DNA of 64,000 nt from a bacterium (GTDB lineage Bacteria; Pseudomonadota; Gammaproteobacteria; Pseudomonadales; Moraxellaceae): the NCBI GenBank assembly GCA_029945725.1, contig JAQSDB010000003.1:561842-625841 (forward strand), written 5' to 3'. The position numbers and the translations under genes are program-made. The notes under the pieces are model-generated. The model saw only the letters and a list, made by a program, of their open reading frames with translations. It searched no databases and had not been told where the DNA came from. Positions 1 to 10,108 of this stretch are shown here, piece by piece. Position 1 is the first letter of the stretch. Each line of letters begins with the position of its first letter.

Positions 1-1
1 T

Positions 2-427
2 GAGCAACTGGTGGAGGTGCTGGAACGGGCCACCCGGGTCAATCGTGCCCAGCTCGATGCGGTCAAGCGTACCGGTGAAGACGTCAGGGAGAATGGTCGT
101 AGTCACATTACGGCCAAGACCCATCGCGGTATTGAGCTCATTCCGGTGGATGATGTGCGTTATTTTCTGGCTGACCAGAAATACGTCACGGTGCGCCACG
201 GCAAGGGTGAAGTGCTGATCGACGAGACCCTGAAGGATCTGGAAAACGAGTTTGGCTGCCGGTTTATCCGTATCCACCGCAATGCCCTGCTCGCCCTGCA
301 CTTCCTTGATGGCCTGGAGCTGGTGGCACCCGGCCAGTACCAGGTGCGCATCAAGGGGATAGAGGAACGTCTGGTGGTCAGTCGCCGGCACTTGCCGGAC
401 TTGCGCGAGACCATGCAGAAACTGTAA
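2..427 (+). CDS. algR: LytTR-family response regulator C-terminus (AlgR-like), 5' truncated by window
   Basis: LytTR-type sequence (IELIPVDDVRYFLADQKYVTVRHGKGEVLIDETLKDLE...FIRIHRNALL); frame open from base 2; followed by hemC as in the Pseudomonas algR-hemC order. Confidence 0.8.
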   Translation, partial: EQLVEVLERATRVNRAQLDAVKRTGEDVRENGRSHITAKTHRGIELIPVDDVRYFLADQKYVTVRHGKGEVLIDETLKDLENEFGCRFIRIHRNALLALHFLDGLELVAPGQYQVRIKGIEERLVVSRRHLPDLRETMQKL

Positions 428-579
428 ACGGCCGCGACGGAGGGTATTCATCCGCGTTGCCTGCTGGATATTTGGGCAGAGGTTCCTTAAAGTCTGCCAT
501 CGGCCGCAGGGTTCACTCGTGTAGCGGCCCCGAAACAGCTGTCTGACGACAGCCGTCTTAAAACAACAAGGAGCCTTCC

Positions 580-891
580 ATGAAGCGCCTGCTCGCTGCC
601 ACTGCCCTGGCCATTGCTCTTTCCGGCTGCGCCACCGCCAATGCCCCCGTTAACGGTTTTCTTTATTCCCATGTCATCGGCCCGGTGGGCGTGACTGGTT
701 CGGCTGACAAGCCCACCAAGGTGGGGCGTGCCGTGGCCCGTTCGATTTTCGGCCTCTATGCCATGGGCGATGCCAGTATTGAAACGGCTGCCAAGAATGG
801 CGGCATCACCAAGATCCACCATATTGATCATGAAACCCAGATCATCCTGGGTGTGATTGCTGACTACACCACGATTGTGTACGGCAACTGA
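580..891 (+). CDS. TRL-like small lipoprotein
   Basis: Lipobox-like signal (ALSGCAT) and TRL-type composition (GVTGSADKPTKVGRAVARSIFGLYAMGDASIETAAKNGGITKIHHID). Confidence 0.7.
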   Translation: MKRLLAATALAIALSGCATANAPVNGFLYSHVIGPVGVTGSADKPTKVGRAVARSIFGLYAMGDASIETAAKNGGITKIHHIDHETQIILGVIADYTTIVYGN

Positions 892-1015
892 TCGCTGCCA
901 TGCGTTGTCAAAACGGGGCCACAAGGCCCCGTTTGCACGTCTGCAGCATGGCTTTGCATTTTCCTGAGACGCGCATCCCGCTACACTGGCGGACTTTTCT
1001 GCTGCCGATATTCCC

Positions 1016-1939
1016 ATGAGCCTTCTTCGCATCGCCACCCGCAAATCTCCACTGGCTCTCTGGCAGGCCGAGTTCGTGCGCGCCGAACTTGAACGCCTGC
1101 ACGCAGGCCTCACCGTCGAGCTGGTTACCTTTACCACGCAGGGTGACAAGATCCTGGACACCCCGCTGGCGAAAATCGGTGGCAAGGGCCTGTTCGTGAA
1201 AGAGCTGGAAGTGGCGCTGCTGGATGGTCGAGCCGATATTGCCGTGCACTCCATGAAAGACGTGCCCATGGACTTTCCGGAGGGCCTCGGCCTGCTGGCG
1301 ATTGGCGAGCGCGAAGATCCGCGCGATGCCTTTGTCTCGAACCGGTTTGCCACCCTGAATGAATTACCGGCGGCGGCCGTGGTGGGAACGTCGAGCTTGC
1401 GTCGCCAGTGCCAGTTGCGTCATCGCCGCCCCGATCTGGTGATCAAGGATTTGCGCGGCAACGTGAATACCCGGCTCGCCAAACTTGATGCCGGTGATTA
1501 TGACGCGCTGATTCTTGCCAGCGCCGGTCTCAAGCGCCTTGGTTTCAATGAGCGCATTCGCAGTAATCTTGCGCCGGAAATGTCGCTGCCTGCCGTTGGC
1601 CAGGGCGCGCTGGGTATTGAGGCGCGACTGGGTGACACCCGTATCGCGGAACTGATCGCGCCGCTTGATCATGCCGACAGCTCTGCGCGTGTGCGCGCAG
1701 AGCGCGCGATGAATCGTCGCCTGCAAGGCGGTTGCCAGGTGCCGATTGCCGGGTTTGCCGAGTTGCACGGCGATGAGCTGTATTTGCGTGCGCTGGTGGG
1801 CAGCGTTGATGGTCGTGAAATTCTGGTGGATGAAATTCGCGGTAACCGCAACCAGGCAGAAGCGCTGGGCGAGCAGCTGGCCGAGCGGTTGCTTGCGGCA
1901 GGAGCCGGCCGGATTTTGCAGGCGGTTTACGGGCATTGA
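1016..1939 (+). CDS. hemC: Porphobilinogen deaminase (hydroxymethylbilane synthase)
   Basis: [32 protein letters not shown] motifs. Confidence 0.97.
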   Translation: MSLLRIATRKSPLALWQAEFVRAELERLHAGLTVELVTFTTQGDKILDTPLAKIGGKGLFVKELEVALLDGRADIAVHSMKDVPMDFPEGLGLLAIGEREDPRDAFVSNRFATLNELPAAAVVGTSSLRRQCQLRHRRPDLVIKDLRGNVNTRLAKLDAGDYDALILASAGLKRLGFNERIRSNLAPEMSLPAVGQGALGIEARLGDTRIAELIAPLDHADSSARVRAERAMNRRLQGGCQVPIAGFAELHGDELYLRALVGSVDGREILVDEIRGNRNQAEALGEQLAERLLAAGAGRILQAVYGH

Positions 1940-1979
1940 GCTCGCGCGTCTGAATTCCCCCTGTGGGCCGAGAAAGCTT

Positions 1980-2717
1980 ATGGCACTTGCTGGCTTGCAC
2001 ATTCTTAATACCCGCCCTGCCCATCAGGCGCAGGAATTGACCGCTGCTTTGCGGGGCGCGGGTGCGCGGGTGACGGAGTTTCCGCTGCTGGTGATTGTGC
2101 CTCTGGCACTGTCCGCGCCGGATCAGCGCTTGCTGCTGGAGCTGGATCGTTTCGACGCCGTTTTTTTTGTCAGTACCAATGCGGCTCGCCTGGGCCTTGA
2201 TGCGGTAGCCGGTGTCTGGCCGCAATGGCCGCATCGTCTTCCGTGTTTTGCGGTCGGCGAGAGTACGGCGCGGGTATTGCGCGAGGCAGCGCTGGACGTG
2301 CATCTGCCCTTGCAGGCCGATAGTGAAGGCCTGCTGGCCATGCCGGAGCTGCAGGACGTGCAGGGAAAAAAGTTTCTGCTGTTTCGCGGCGTGGGCGGAC
2401 GCGAATGGTTGATTGAGCATTTGCGCGCGCGTGGCGCCCGCGTGGATGTGCTTGAGCTTTATCGCCGTGACTTGCCCGCGCTGGCGCTGACGCAATGGGA
2501 GAGCCTGCAGCCGAAGCCGGATGTGGTGGTGCTGACCAGTCCTGATGCCTTGCGGCACTGGCAGGCGGTGGCAGGCAGTGATGCACTGCAGCCGTTATGG
2601 CTGGTGGTGAGTTCGCGCATGCAGGCGCAGGCAGAAGCGGCAGGCGCACGAGTACTGTGTGCCGCAGGGGCTGATGTGGCGAGTGTGCTGGCTATCCTGT
2701 CCGCAGGCGCTGCCTGA
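1980..2717 (+). CDS. hemD: Uroporphyrinogen-III synthase
   Basis: ILNTRPAHQAQEL N-terminus; follows hemC; in-frame ATG at 1980 of the longer ORF. Confidence 0.9.
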   Translation: MALAGLHILNTRPAHQAQELTAALRGAGARVTEFPLLVIVPLALSAPDQRLLLELDRFDAVFFVSTNAARLGLDAVAGVWPQWPHRLPCFAVGESTARVLREAALDVHLPLQADSEGLLAMPELQDVQGKKFLLFRGVGGREWLIEHLRARGARVDVLELYRRDLPALALTQWESLQPKPDVVVLTSPDALRHWQAVAGSDALQPLWLVVSSRMQAQAEAAGARVLCAAGADVASVLAILSAGAA

Positions 2718-2855
2718 GGCGGCGCCGCATGAATTAAACGGAGCGGCCAGGCGGCTTGTTCTTGCCACACACACATTGATCATTGCGCCGTCATTCCATT
2801 ATGTTGGGCGCTGGCATCAGGGCTGTTTACGACGCGGCCAGAACAGGGATTTTTC

Positions 2856-3911
2856 ATGACACATCCAGATTCAAAAGCCGGCAGCACACGCATTCCGCTG
2901 GTGACAAGTCCGGCCATGCTCACGGTGCGTGCGCGTCCGTATCTGGCCTATCTCCTCGCCTTTCTCGCGCTGTGTCTGGCGGCGTATGTCTGGAAGGTCA
3001 CGAGCAACGATGCGCTGGTCTTGCGCAGCCAGCAGGAAAAGCTGCTGCAGATCGACACCCGTTTTGTGGAATTGCAGCGCCAGCAGCAGCGTCTCGTGGA
3101 TGACCTTGCGCTGAAGTCACGACAGCTCGATGACGTCAGTGCGAAGCTGGCGCGCTGGGATGACACGCTGAATGCGACGCAGCGCCGCGTCTGGCTGGTC
3201 AATGAATCCGATCATTACCTGCGTCTGGCACAGCAGCATTTGCAGCTCACGCGTGATGTTGCCGGTGCCCGGGCGCTGCTGGATGTGGCGGACCGTTTGC
3301 TCGCGGCGCATGGTGATAATCAGGTGTTGCCGCTGCGCACGGCCATTGCGAAAGACCGGCTTGCCCTGTCGGCGGCCATGGGCATGGATGTGCCGGGCCT
3401 TTATTTGCGTCTGGGGGCACTCAGTGAGCATGTCGGCGTTTTGCAGTTGCCGCAGCTCACCGGCAAGCCCTTGCTGCAGCCTGACGAAGTCGTGCCGGCA
3501 GTGCAGCCGACGGCACCCGGTCTCATGGATGTCGGCTGGGCAAAAATGCGCGCGCTGGTGACGGTGCGTCATTACGATGAACCGTTGCGTCCCTTGCTCA
3601 GTGAAGCCGATCGCGCGCTGGTGCGTGAGGCGCTGCGCCTTGATCTTGCCCAGGCGCAGCTGGCGCTTATGCGTGGCGAGCCCGTTGTTTACAAAGCCAG
3701 TTTGCTGACCGCAAAAAATCGTCTGGCGCGATATTTTCCGCTCCTGCCGAAAACCGAGTATGACAATTTGCTGAAGGAGCTGCTGGCACTGGCAGCGGTG
3801 GATATTCGCCCCGCCCTGCCGGATCTGGGTACCTCCATTCGTGCCCTTGATGCGCTCTCGGCCAGCCCCGCACGTACGCCTGTCGCGTTGCCGGCCAGGG
3901 AAAATCCATGA
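2856..3911 (+). CDS. hemX: HemX family protein (uroporphyrinogen-III C-methyltransferase-like)
   Basis: TM helix plus coiled coil, LRLAQQHLQLTRDVAGARALL motif; hemCDXY order. Confidence 0.88.
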   Translation: MTHPDSKAGSTRIPLVTSPAMLTVRARPYLAYLLAFLALCLAAYVWKVTSNDALVLRSQQEKLLQIDTRFVELQRQQQRLVDDLALKSRQLDDVSAKLARWDDTLNATQRRVWLVNESDHYLRLAQQHLQLTRDVAGARALLDVADRLLAAHGDNQVLPLRTAIAKDRLALSAAMGMDVPGLYLRLGALSEHVGVLQLPQLTGKPLLQPDEVVPAVQPTAPGLMDVGWAKMRALVTVRHYDEPLRPLLSEADRALVREALRLDLAQAQLALMRGEPVVYKASLLTAKNRLARYFPLLPKTEYDNLLKELLALAAVDIRPALPDLGTSIRALDALSASPARTPVALPARENP

Positions 3912-5122
3912 AGCGCGGTCTCTTGCTGATACTGGTGCTGCTCAGCCTGGGTGCTGCACTCGGCCTGTGGTTGCTGCGTGATCCGGGCTATCTGCTGGTG
4001 AGCTGGCATCGCACGGCCGTGGAAATGAGCCTGTGGGCTGCCGGCCTGTTCTGGTTTTGCAGTTTGCTGGCCGCTGTTGCCTTTATCGAGTTGCTGAGCG
4101 CTTTGCTGGGGTTCAATAACTGGTGGGCACGCTGGACGCGCAGCCGCGATACCGGGCGCAGCCTGCGCAGTTTTCATGAGGGCAGCGTCAGCCTTGAACA
4201 GGGCGACTGGAAGCGCGCAGAGCGCCTGCTGTTTACCGCCGCCCGCCTTTCTCCCGAGCCGTTGCCGGCCTATCTTGCGGCGGCCAGTGCGGCTGCCCGC
4301 GGGCAGGCTTTTGATCGTGCCGAGCAGTATCTGGTGCTGGCGGAAGAGCGCGGAAACCGCCTGGCGGTTGGCCTGGCGCGTGCGCGCCTGCTGCTGAACG
4401 CCGGCCGCTGGGAGCAGGCGGCGATTTTGCTGGCGCGTCTGCAGGATAAATACCGTCGTGAGGACAGCGTTCTCATGCTGCGCGTGGAGGTATTAACCCG
4501 CCTACAGAAATGGGGTGAGCTGTCCGAGCTGCTGCCCCTGCTGCAAAAGCGCACGCCGGCCGATGACCTTCACTTCGGGGCGCTCGAAAAGCGCGCCTGT
4601 CGCGAGGTGCTGGGCTGGATCGCCGCTACGGCCGGCCGTGTTGATCGCAGCCATACCATCAGGAAGCTGCGCACCTACTGGGAGGCCTTGCCCCGGCGCT
4701 TGCGTGCCGATGAAGAGCTGATTGCGGCTTATGCCAATGAGCTGCTCCGGACGGGGGGCGACGATGTGGCCGAAGGACTTCTTGCGGATGCCCTGACCCG
4801 GCAATGGAGCAATGCCGGTATCGACGCCTACGGGCGGACCCGCAGCACGCGACCCGACCAGGCCCTGCAGCGTGCCGAAGGCTGGGAGGCGGCGCATCCG
4901 CACAATCCGGCACTGATGCTGGCGCTGGGCCGGCTCAGTCTGCAGAACCGGCGCTGGCAGGAAGCCCGGCGTTATTTTGAGGCATCGCTGACCTTGCGCA
5001 AATCGCCGGAGGCTTATGCCGAGCTGATTCGTTTGCTGACCCGGCTCAATGACAAGGAGGCCAGCCAGTATCTTGTGGAGAGCCTGGGCGAGACCAAACT
5101 GCCCGATCTGCCGCTGCCCTGA
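3908..5122 (+). CDS. hemY: HemY-family TPR membrane protein
   Basis: Two N-terminal TM helices followed by TPR-like repeats; overlaps hemX stop. Confidence 0.88.
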   Translation: MKRGLLLILVLLSLGAALGLWLLRDPGYLLVSWHRTAVEMSLWAAGLFWFCSLLAAVAFIELLSALLGFNNWWARWTRSRDTGRSLRSFHEGSVSLEQGDWKRAERLLFTAARLSPEPLPAYLAAASAAARGQAFDRAEQYLVLAEERGNRLAVGLARARLLLNAGRWEQAAILLARLQDKYRREDSVLMLRVEVLTRLQKWGELSELLPLLQKRTPADDLHFGALEKRACREVLGWIAATAGRVDRSHTIRKLRTYWEALPRRLRADEELIAAYANELLRTGGDDVAEGLLADALTRQWSNAGIDAYGRTRSTRPDQALQRAEGWEAAHPHNPALMLALGRLSLQNRRWQEARRYFEASLTLRKSPEAYAELIRLLTRLNDKEASQYLVESLGETKLPDLPLP

Positions 5123-5252
5123 CCCGATCTGTCTCTGCCCTGAGTTGGTGGCTGTCCTGACCGGCGGCCCGGCAAAGCAGCTTGTGGCTGCTAGGCTGCT
5201 GTCGTGGTCATAAAAAAAATCATAAGAAGAGCCCAGCAAGGAGCCCAGGTCC

Positions 5253-5483
5253 ATGAGCGAGAATCCCGCCCGCCCCTATGCCGTCGAGGTGGAGCCTGGC
5301 CAGACTTACTGGTGGTGCCGCTGTGGCCGCAGCCAGTCCCAGCCTTTCTGTGACGGCTCACACAAGGGGACGGCATTCACCCCGGAAAAATACCAGACCC
5401 CCGCTACCCGCATTGTCTGGTTTTGCGGCTGCAAGCAATCCCGTACGGCTCCCCTCTGCGATGGCAGTCACAAGAAGCTTTAG
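5253..5483 (+). CDS. CDGSH iron-sulfur domain protein
   Basis: Two CDGSHK motifs (CRCGRSQSQPFCDGSHKG; CGCKQSRTAPLCDGSHKK). Confidence 0.9.
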   Translation: MSENPARPYAVEVEPGQTYWWCRCGRSQSQPFCDGSHKGTAFTPEKYQTPATRIVWFCGCKQSRTAPLCDGSHKKL

Positions 5484-5629
5484 TGCTCCCCGTTGGCCAT
5501 CTTCGGCTTTCCCTTCCGCATTTTTTCCACGGAGACGACGGCGTGGTTTCTGATCCGTGATTTTTCTGCCTTCAAGATGCGTTTTGCCTTGACGATCAGG
5601 AGGGCCATGGGTTTAATACGCGCCTTCTT

Positions 5630-5705
5630 GGCCCGGTAGCTCAGTCGGTAGAGCAGCGGATTGAAAATCCGCGTGTCGCCAGTTCGATTCTGGCCTGGGC
5701 CACCA
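5630..5705 (+). tRNA. tRNA-Phe (GAA)
   Basis: GGCCCGG/CTGGGCC acceptor stem, TTGAAAA anticodon loop, encoded CCA. Confidence 0.97.
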
Positions 5706-5717
5706 CGCATTCTGTAC

Positions 5718-5753
5718 AAAAAAACGCCAGCATCCCCTGCTGGCGTTTTTGTT
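5718..5753 (+). terminator. Rho-independent terminator after tRNA-Phe
   Basis: AACGCCAGCATCCCCTGCTGGCGTTTTTGTTT hairpin with T-tract. Confidence 0.85.
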
Positions 5754-5945
5754 TGCGGGATTTGCCGGTCCCGCTTCCCCTCGTGTGCGATCGGCACGAC
5801 ATTGCTGCTGTGATACGCATCCGGTCTTTGTGCCGGGGCTGTCACAGAATGCAGAAAGATGACAAAAACCGTCACTCCTTCACATTTTCTTCTGCTTCCT
5901 GCGCCCTAGTGTTGGCCTCCACTCGCTATTTCCGGGGTCAGTCTC

Positions 5946-6371
5946 ATGTCAGCTTCACGCACACTCATGGCTTCGCTGGGTCTTTGCAGTCTGCTCGCCG
6001 CTTGCGGTAGCGAGCAGGTATCCGCACCTGTGCCGATGGCGATCAAGGCGGCGCCGGTCATCAGGGATGGCAGCCTGATGGTGCCGGGGCGGCCACAGCT
6101 TGAGCGCTTGCCGGCTGCCGCAGTAACGGGCTCGGTGCAGCCGGTGCGCTGGAACATGTGGTGGGGCGAGAATGGCCAGCACTGGGCCGTGTACGTGAAT
6201 GGCGTTGAGGCAGGCTCCGGCGAGCTGCCATCTGCTTCTCCCAAGGCCCAGCAGGCCGGCATCGACGTGCCCATGAGCACGCCAGGCGCCAAGGAAATAA
6301 AGGTGGTGCTGTGCAACGATCATGGCTGCTCGGAGAGCGAGCCCGCCACGGTGGAAGTGGGTGCCGCCTGA
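5946..6371 (+). CDS. Small lipoprotein with a chitinase A N-terminal (Ig-like)-type domain
   Basis: LLAACG lipobox; WNMWWGENGQHWAVYVNG resembles ChitinaseA_N-type domains. Confidence 0.55.
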   Translation: MSASRTLMASLGLCSLLAACGSEQVSAPVPMAIKAAPVIRDGSLMVPGRPQLERLPAAAVTGSVQPVRWNMWWGENGQHWAVYVNGVEAGSGELPSASPKAQQAGIDVPMSTPGAKEIKVVLCNDHGCSESEPATVEVGAA

Positions 6372-6472
6372 GCGTGGCTTCGGTTCAGAAAAGCGGGAGC
6401 GGCAGCGTATGGGTGGCGATACCCGCCAGATAATAATCCCGCAACGCCACTGCCTGGGTTTTACAGGAGTGC

Positions 6473-7015
6473 TCAGGACTTTCTTTCGTAGATGACAAAG
6501 CTGTAGTCGAGTTGCGCCGGTTCGTAGTGGTATTGCTCGCGGCCGGCTTCCTGCCATTCGTTTTTATTCCAGGCCGGAAAAAAAGCATCGCCGGCAACGG
6601 TTTTTTTGACTTCCGTGAGATACAGGCGCTGTACCCGCGGCAGCGCCTCTGCATAAATCTGCGCGCCACCGATAATCACGATTTCTTCATTGCCGGCAAT
6701 ATGCGCCACGCTCTCGGCAACGCTCAGGGCCTCATCCAGCGAGTACACCACCCGCACGCCTTCAGGCGCGTGAAATTCACGATTGCGCGTGATCACGATA
6801 TTGGTGCGGTTGGGCAGCGGCCGACCCAGCGATTCAAACGTGCTGCGCCCCATGATGACCGGCTTTCCCGAGGTCACAGCCTTGAAGTATTTGAGATCTT
6901 CCGGCAAATACCAGGGCAGCTTGTTGTTGATGCCTATGCAGCCGTTTTCGGCAATGGCGGCAATCAGGGCAAGGCGCGGCTTGTTTTCTTCGGTTTTCAT
7001 TTTTGTCCGGATCAA
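6473..7015 (-). CDS. folA: Dihydrofolate reductase
   Basis: [29 protein letters not shown]...[18 protein letters not shown]. Confidence 0.97.
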   Translation of the reverse strand: MIRTKMKTEENKPRLALIAAIAENGCIGINNKLPWYLPEDLKYFKAVTSGKPVIMGRSTFESLGRPLPNRTNIVITRNREFHAPEGVRVVYSLDEALSVAESVAHIAGNEEIVIIGGAQIYAEALPRVQRLYLTEVKKTVAGDAFFPAWNKNEWQEAGREQYHYEPAQLDYSFVIYERKS

Positions 7016-7806
7016 ACGGCGACGGGCGCTTTTATGTGGGCATGGCTTTCATAGCCTTCCAGCGTGAAGTCCTCGAACTTGAAATCGAAAATATTCTTCA
7101 CAGCGGGATTGATGCGCATGATGCCGGGTTTGAGCGGTTCGCGGCTGAGTTGCAGATCCGCCTGTTCCAGATGATTGCTGTACAGGTGGCAGTCACCACC
7201 GGTCCAGATGAAGTCACCGGGTTCAAGATTGCAGACCTGGGCCACCATCAGGGTGAGCAGGGCGTAGCTGGCAATATTGAAGGGCACGCCGAGAAAGATG
7301 TCGGCGCTGCGCTGGTAAAGCTGACAGGAGAGTTTTCCGTCGGCCACATAGAACTGGAAAAACGCGTGGCAGGGGGGCAGCGCCATGTTTTCTATTTCGC
7401 CGACGTTCCAGGCGGAAACGATGAGGCGGCGCGAGTCCGGATTGGTCCGGATCTGTTCAATGACCTGCGTGATCTGGTCGATATGGCGGCCATCGGCCGT
7501 GGGCCAGGAGCGCCACTGGGAGCCGTAAACCGGGCCGAGATTGCCATTCTCGTCGGCCCACTCGTCCCAGATGGAAACCCCGTTTTCCTTGAGGTAACGG
7601 ATGTTGGTGTCGCCCTGCAGAAACCAGAGCAGCTCGTGAATAATGGATTTCAGGTGCAGCTTCTTGGTGGTGACGGCAGGAAAACCTTCTGCCAGATTGA
7701 AGCGCATCTGGTAGCCGAATACCGAGCAGGTGCCGGTGCCGGTGCGGTCGGTTTTAAAGGTGCCGTGCTCACGCACATGACGCATGAAGTCGAGATAGGC
7801 TTTCAT
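7012..7806 (-). CDS. thyA: Thymidylate synthase
   Basis: [13 protein letters not shown] active site; [16 protein letters not shown]. Confidence 0.98.
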   Translation of the reverse strand: MKAYLDFMRHVREHGTFKTDRTGTGTCSVFGYQMRFNLAEGFPAVTTKKLHLKSIIHELLWFLQGDTNIRYLKENGVSIWDEWADENGNLGPVYGSQWRSWPTADGRHIDQITQVIEQIRTNPDSRRLIVSAWNVGEIENMALPPCHAFFQFYVADGKLSCQLYQRSADIFLGVPFNIASYALLTLMVAQVCNLEPGDFIWTGGDCHLYSNHLEQADLQLSREPLKPGIMRINPAVKNIFDFKFEDFTLEGYESHAHIKAPVAV

Positions 7807-8612
7807 CAGGCGCGAGCTCCCAGCCGGGCATTACGATAGGCCAGCAGCATCAGGATCAGCCCGCCGAGAATCATCGGGGTCGTGAGGATCTGGCCCATGG
7901 TCATCCAGTCAAACAGGATAAAGCCCTTGTCGGCATCGGGCTGGCGGAAAAATTCGACAATAAAGCGCGAGAAGCCATAGCCGATCAGGAAGAGGCTGGA
8001 AACAGCCATGCGCGGGCGTGGTTTGCTGGAGAACCACCAGAGCAATACAAACAGCATCAGACCTTCGAGCGCCGCTTCATAAAGCTGTGAGGGGTGGCGA
8101 CCGAGCATGTCCACATGCGGGAAAATCATGGCCAGCGGGTAATGCTGGTCGATCACGGGGCGGCCCCACAACTCGCCACCGATGAAGTTGCCGAGGCGGC
8201 CGAAAAAAATACCGGGCGGCACCAGCGGCGCGACAAAATCCATCACATCAAACCAGTTCTTTTGATACTGCCGCGCAAAAATGATCATGGCGACGATCAC
8301 GCCAAGCAGGCCGCCGTGAAAACTCATGCCGCCTTCCCAGACGCGCAGCGCCCAGAGCGGATCGTTGAGGAAGCGTGGCAGGCCGTAAAAAAACACATAG
8401 CCGAGACGGCCGCCGATAATGACGCCAAGGGCCACATAGAACACCATGTCCGAGACCATGTCGGGTGTCCACGTGCTGCCGGTGCGGCGGCAGCGCCAGA
8501 GTGCAAGGGCGTAGCCGGCACCAAAGCCGCACAGGTACATGAGGCCGTACCAGTGAATGCTGAGCGGGCCGACATGAAGGGCGACGGGGTCTATATGGGG
8601 ATAAACTAGCAC
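7806..8612 (-). CDS. lgt: Prolipoprotein diacylglyceryl transferase
   Basis: [30 protein letters not shown] start at 8612 inside a longer ORF. Confidence 0.95.
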   Translation of the reverse strand: MLVYPHIDPVALHVGPLSIHWYGLMYLCGFGAGYALALWRCRRTGSTWTPDMVSDMVFYVALGVIIGGRLGYVFFYGLPRFLNDPLWALRVWEGGMSFHGGLLGVIVAMIIFARQYQKNWFDVMDFVAPLVPPGIFFGRLGNFIGGELWGRPVIDQHYPLAMIFPHVDMLGRHPSQLYEAALEGLMLFVLLWWFSSKPRPRMAVSSLFLIGYGFSRFIVEFFRQPDADKGFILFDWMTMGQILTTPMILGGLILMLLAYRNARLGARA

Positions 8613-8753
8613 GGGACTTTTTTCCTTATGGCTCGTGTGTGCCAGTGGCAATGGCGACAAGTCGCGCATTCTCCCATGGCCTGCCGTCCGGATGAACCGC
8701 CCTTTTCGTAAACCTGATCCGTTGTGACGGATTCCTGAAGGCAGAAACCTTGT

Positions 8754-9509
8754 ATGTGTCTGATCGCCCTCGCCTGGCAGGTGCAGCCGGATTACCCCCT
8801 CATCATCGCCGCCAACCGCGACGAGTTTTACCGCCGCGCGACGGCGCCGGCCAGGTTCCGGGAGGAGTCGCCAGCCGTGCTGGCCGGCCGCGATCTGGAG
8901 GCGGGCGGCACCTGGATGGGGGTGACGCGCACGGGCCGCTTTGCCGCACTCACCAACTTCCGCAATCCGGCGGCTGCTACCGGCGAGCGCTCGCGCGGGC
9001 TGCTCGTCAGCGACTATCTGGAGGGCAGCAGTGACCCCATGGCCTATGCCGAAACGGTGGCTGCCGAGGGCAGCTTGTATGGCGGCTTCCACCTGCTGCT
9101 GGGCACGCCCGGGGAGCTGGTCGTGGTCGGCAACCAGGGCATGCCGCCGCAGCGTCTGGCTGCCGGCATCTATGTGCTCAGCAATCATGAGCTCGATACG
9201 CCCTGGCCCAAGGTGGAAAAAGCCCGACGCGCGCTGGATGCCGCGCTGGCCGCCGCCGAGCCGGGAGCGCTGATGGCCTTGCTGGCGGATGAAGAAATTG
9301 CCGCCGATGAGCACCTGCCGGATACGGGGGTGGGCTTGCCGCTGGAGCGCATGCTGTCGCCGCTGTTCATCCGCTCGCCGCAGTACGGGACGCGGGCTTC
9401 CACGGTGCTGATGCTGGGGCATGAACGGATCTATTTCAGCGAGCAGACGTTTGTCGGAGGTGAGCCGGGCGAGCGCTCCACGTTTGAATTTGACCTGCTG
9501 CCGGCATGA
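8754..9509 (+). CDS. NRDE family protein (TANGO2-like)
   Basis: N-terminal MCLIALAW...[14 protein letters not shown]. Confidence 0.9.
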   Translation: MCLIALAWQVQPDYPLIIAANRDEFYRRATAPARFREESPAVLAGRDLEAGGTWMGVTRTGRFAALTNFRNPAAATGERSRGLLVSDYLEGSSDPMAYAETVAAEGSLYGGFHLLLGTPGELVVVGNQGMPPQRLAAGIYVLSNHELDTPWPKVEKARRALDAALAAAEPGALMALLADEEIAADEHLPDTGVGLPLERMLSPLFIRSPQYGTRASTVLMLGHERIYFSEQTFVGGEPGERSTFEFDLLPA

Positions 9510-10108
9510 AAAAGCCGGTCCTGCCAGCCAGCTTCTATCGCCGCGATACGGAAACGGTAGCGCGCGAGTTGCTGGGCATGCGTCTCTGTCGCCGGCTGGA
9601 GGATGGCCGTGTTTGTGCCGGGACCATTGTCGAGACGGAGGCCTACCTGGGTGCAGACGACAGGGCCTGTCATACCTATGGCGGCCGGCGGACGCCGCGC
9701 ACCGAGACCATGTATGACGCCGGCGGCATGGCTTACGTTTATCTTATTTACGGCATGTATTACTGCCTGAATGCCGTAACGAAAAATGCCGGCGAGCCAG
9801 AGGCAGTGCTGATTCGTGCCGTGCAGGCCGATGCGCAGGATGAGGGGCTGTGGCGCGAAAAATACCCGCGGCTTAAATCACAGCAGTGGCTGAGCGGCCC
9901 CGGCAGGTTGTGCCGTGCACTCGGGATAGACAAAACCCATAACGGGCTGGCACTGCAGTCGGATGTATTGTGGATGGCACCGGGCAACCATGCGGAATCC
10001 GCAGAAATCGTGGCAGTGCCCAGAGTGGGTGTGGATTATGCTGGCGAAGCAGCGCAGTGGCCGTTGCGCTTTTACTTGAGCGGTGCTCCGGCGGTATCCA
10101 GAAGATGA
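9506..10108 (+). CDS. 3-methyladenine DNA glycosylase (AAG/Mpg family)
   Basis: [63 protein letters not shown]. Confidence 0.95.
   Translation: MKKPVLPASFYRRDTETVARELLGMRLCRRLEDGRVCAGTIVETEAYLGADDRACHTYGGRRTPRTETMYDAGGMAYVYLIYGMYYCLNAVTKNAGEPEAVLIRAVQADAQDEGLWREKYPRLKSQQWLSGPGRLCRALGIDKTHNGLALQSDVLWMAPGNHAESAEIVAVPRVGVDYAGEAAQWPLRFYLSGAPAVSRR

Noticed and set aside
5480-5875. 131-aa ORF containing GQNRTGDTRIFNPLLYRLSYRA
   Set aside because: Antisense translation of tRNA-Phe.
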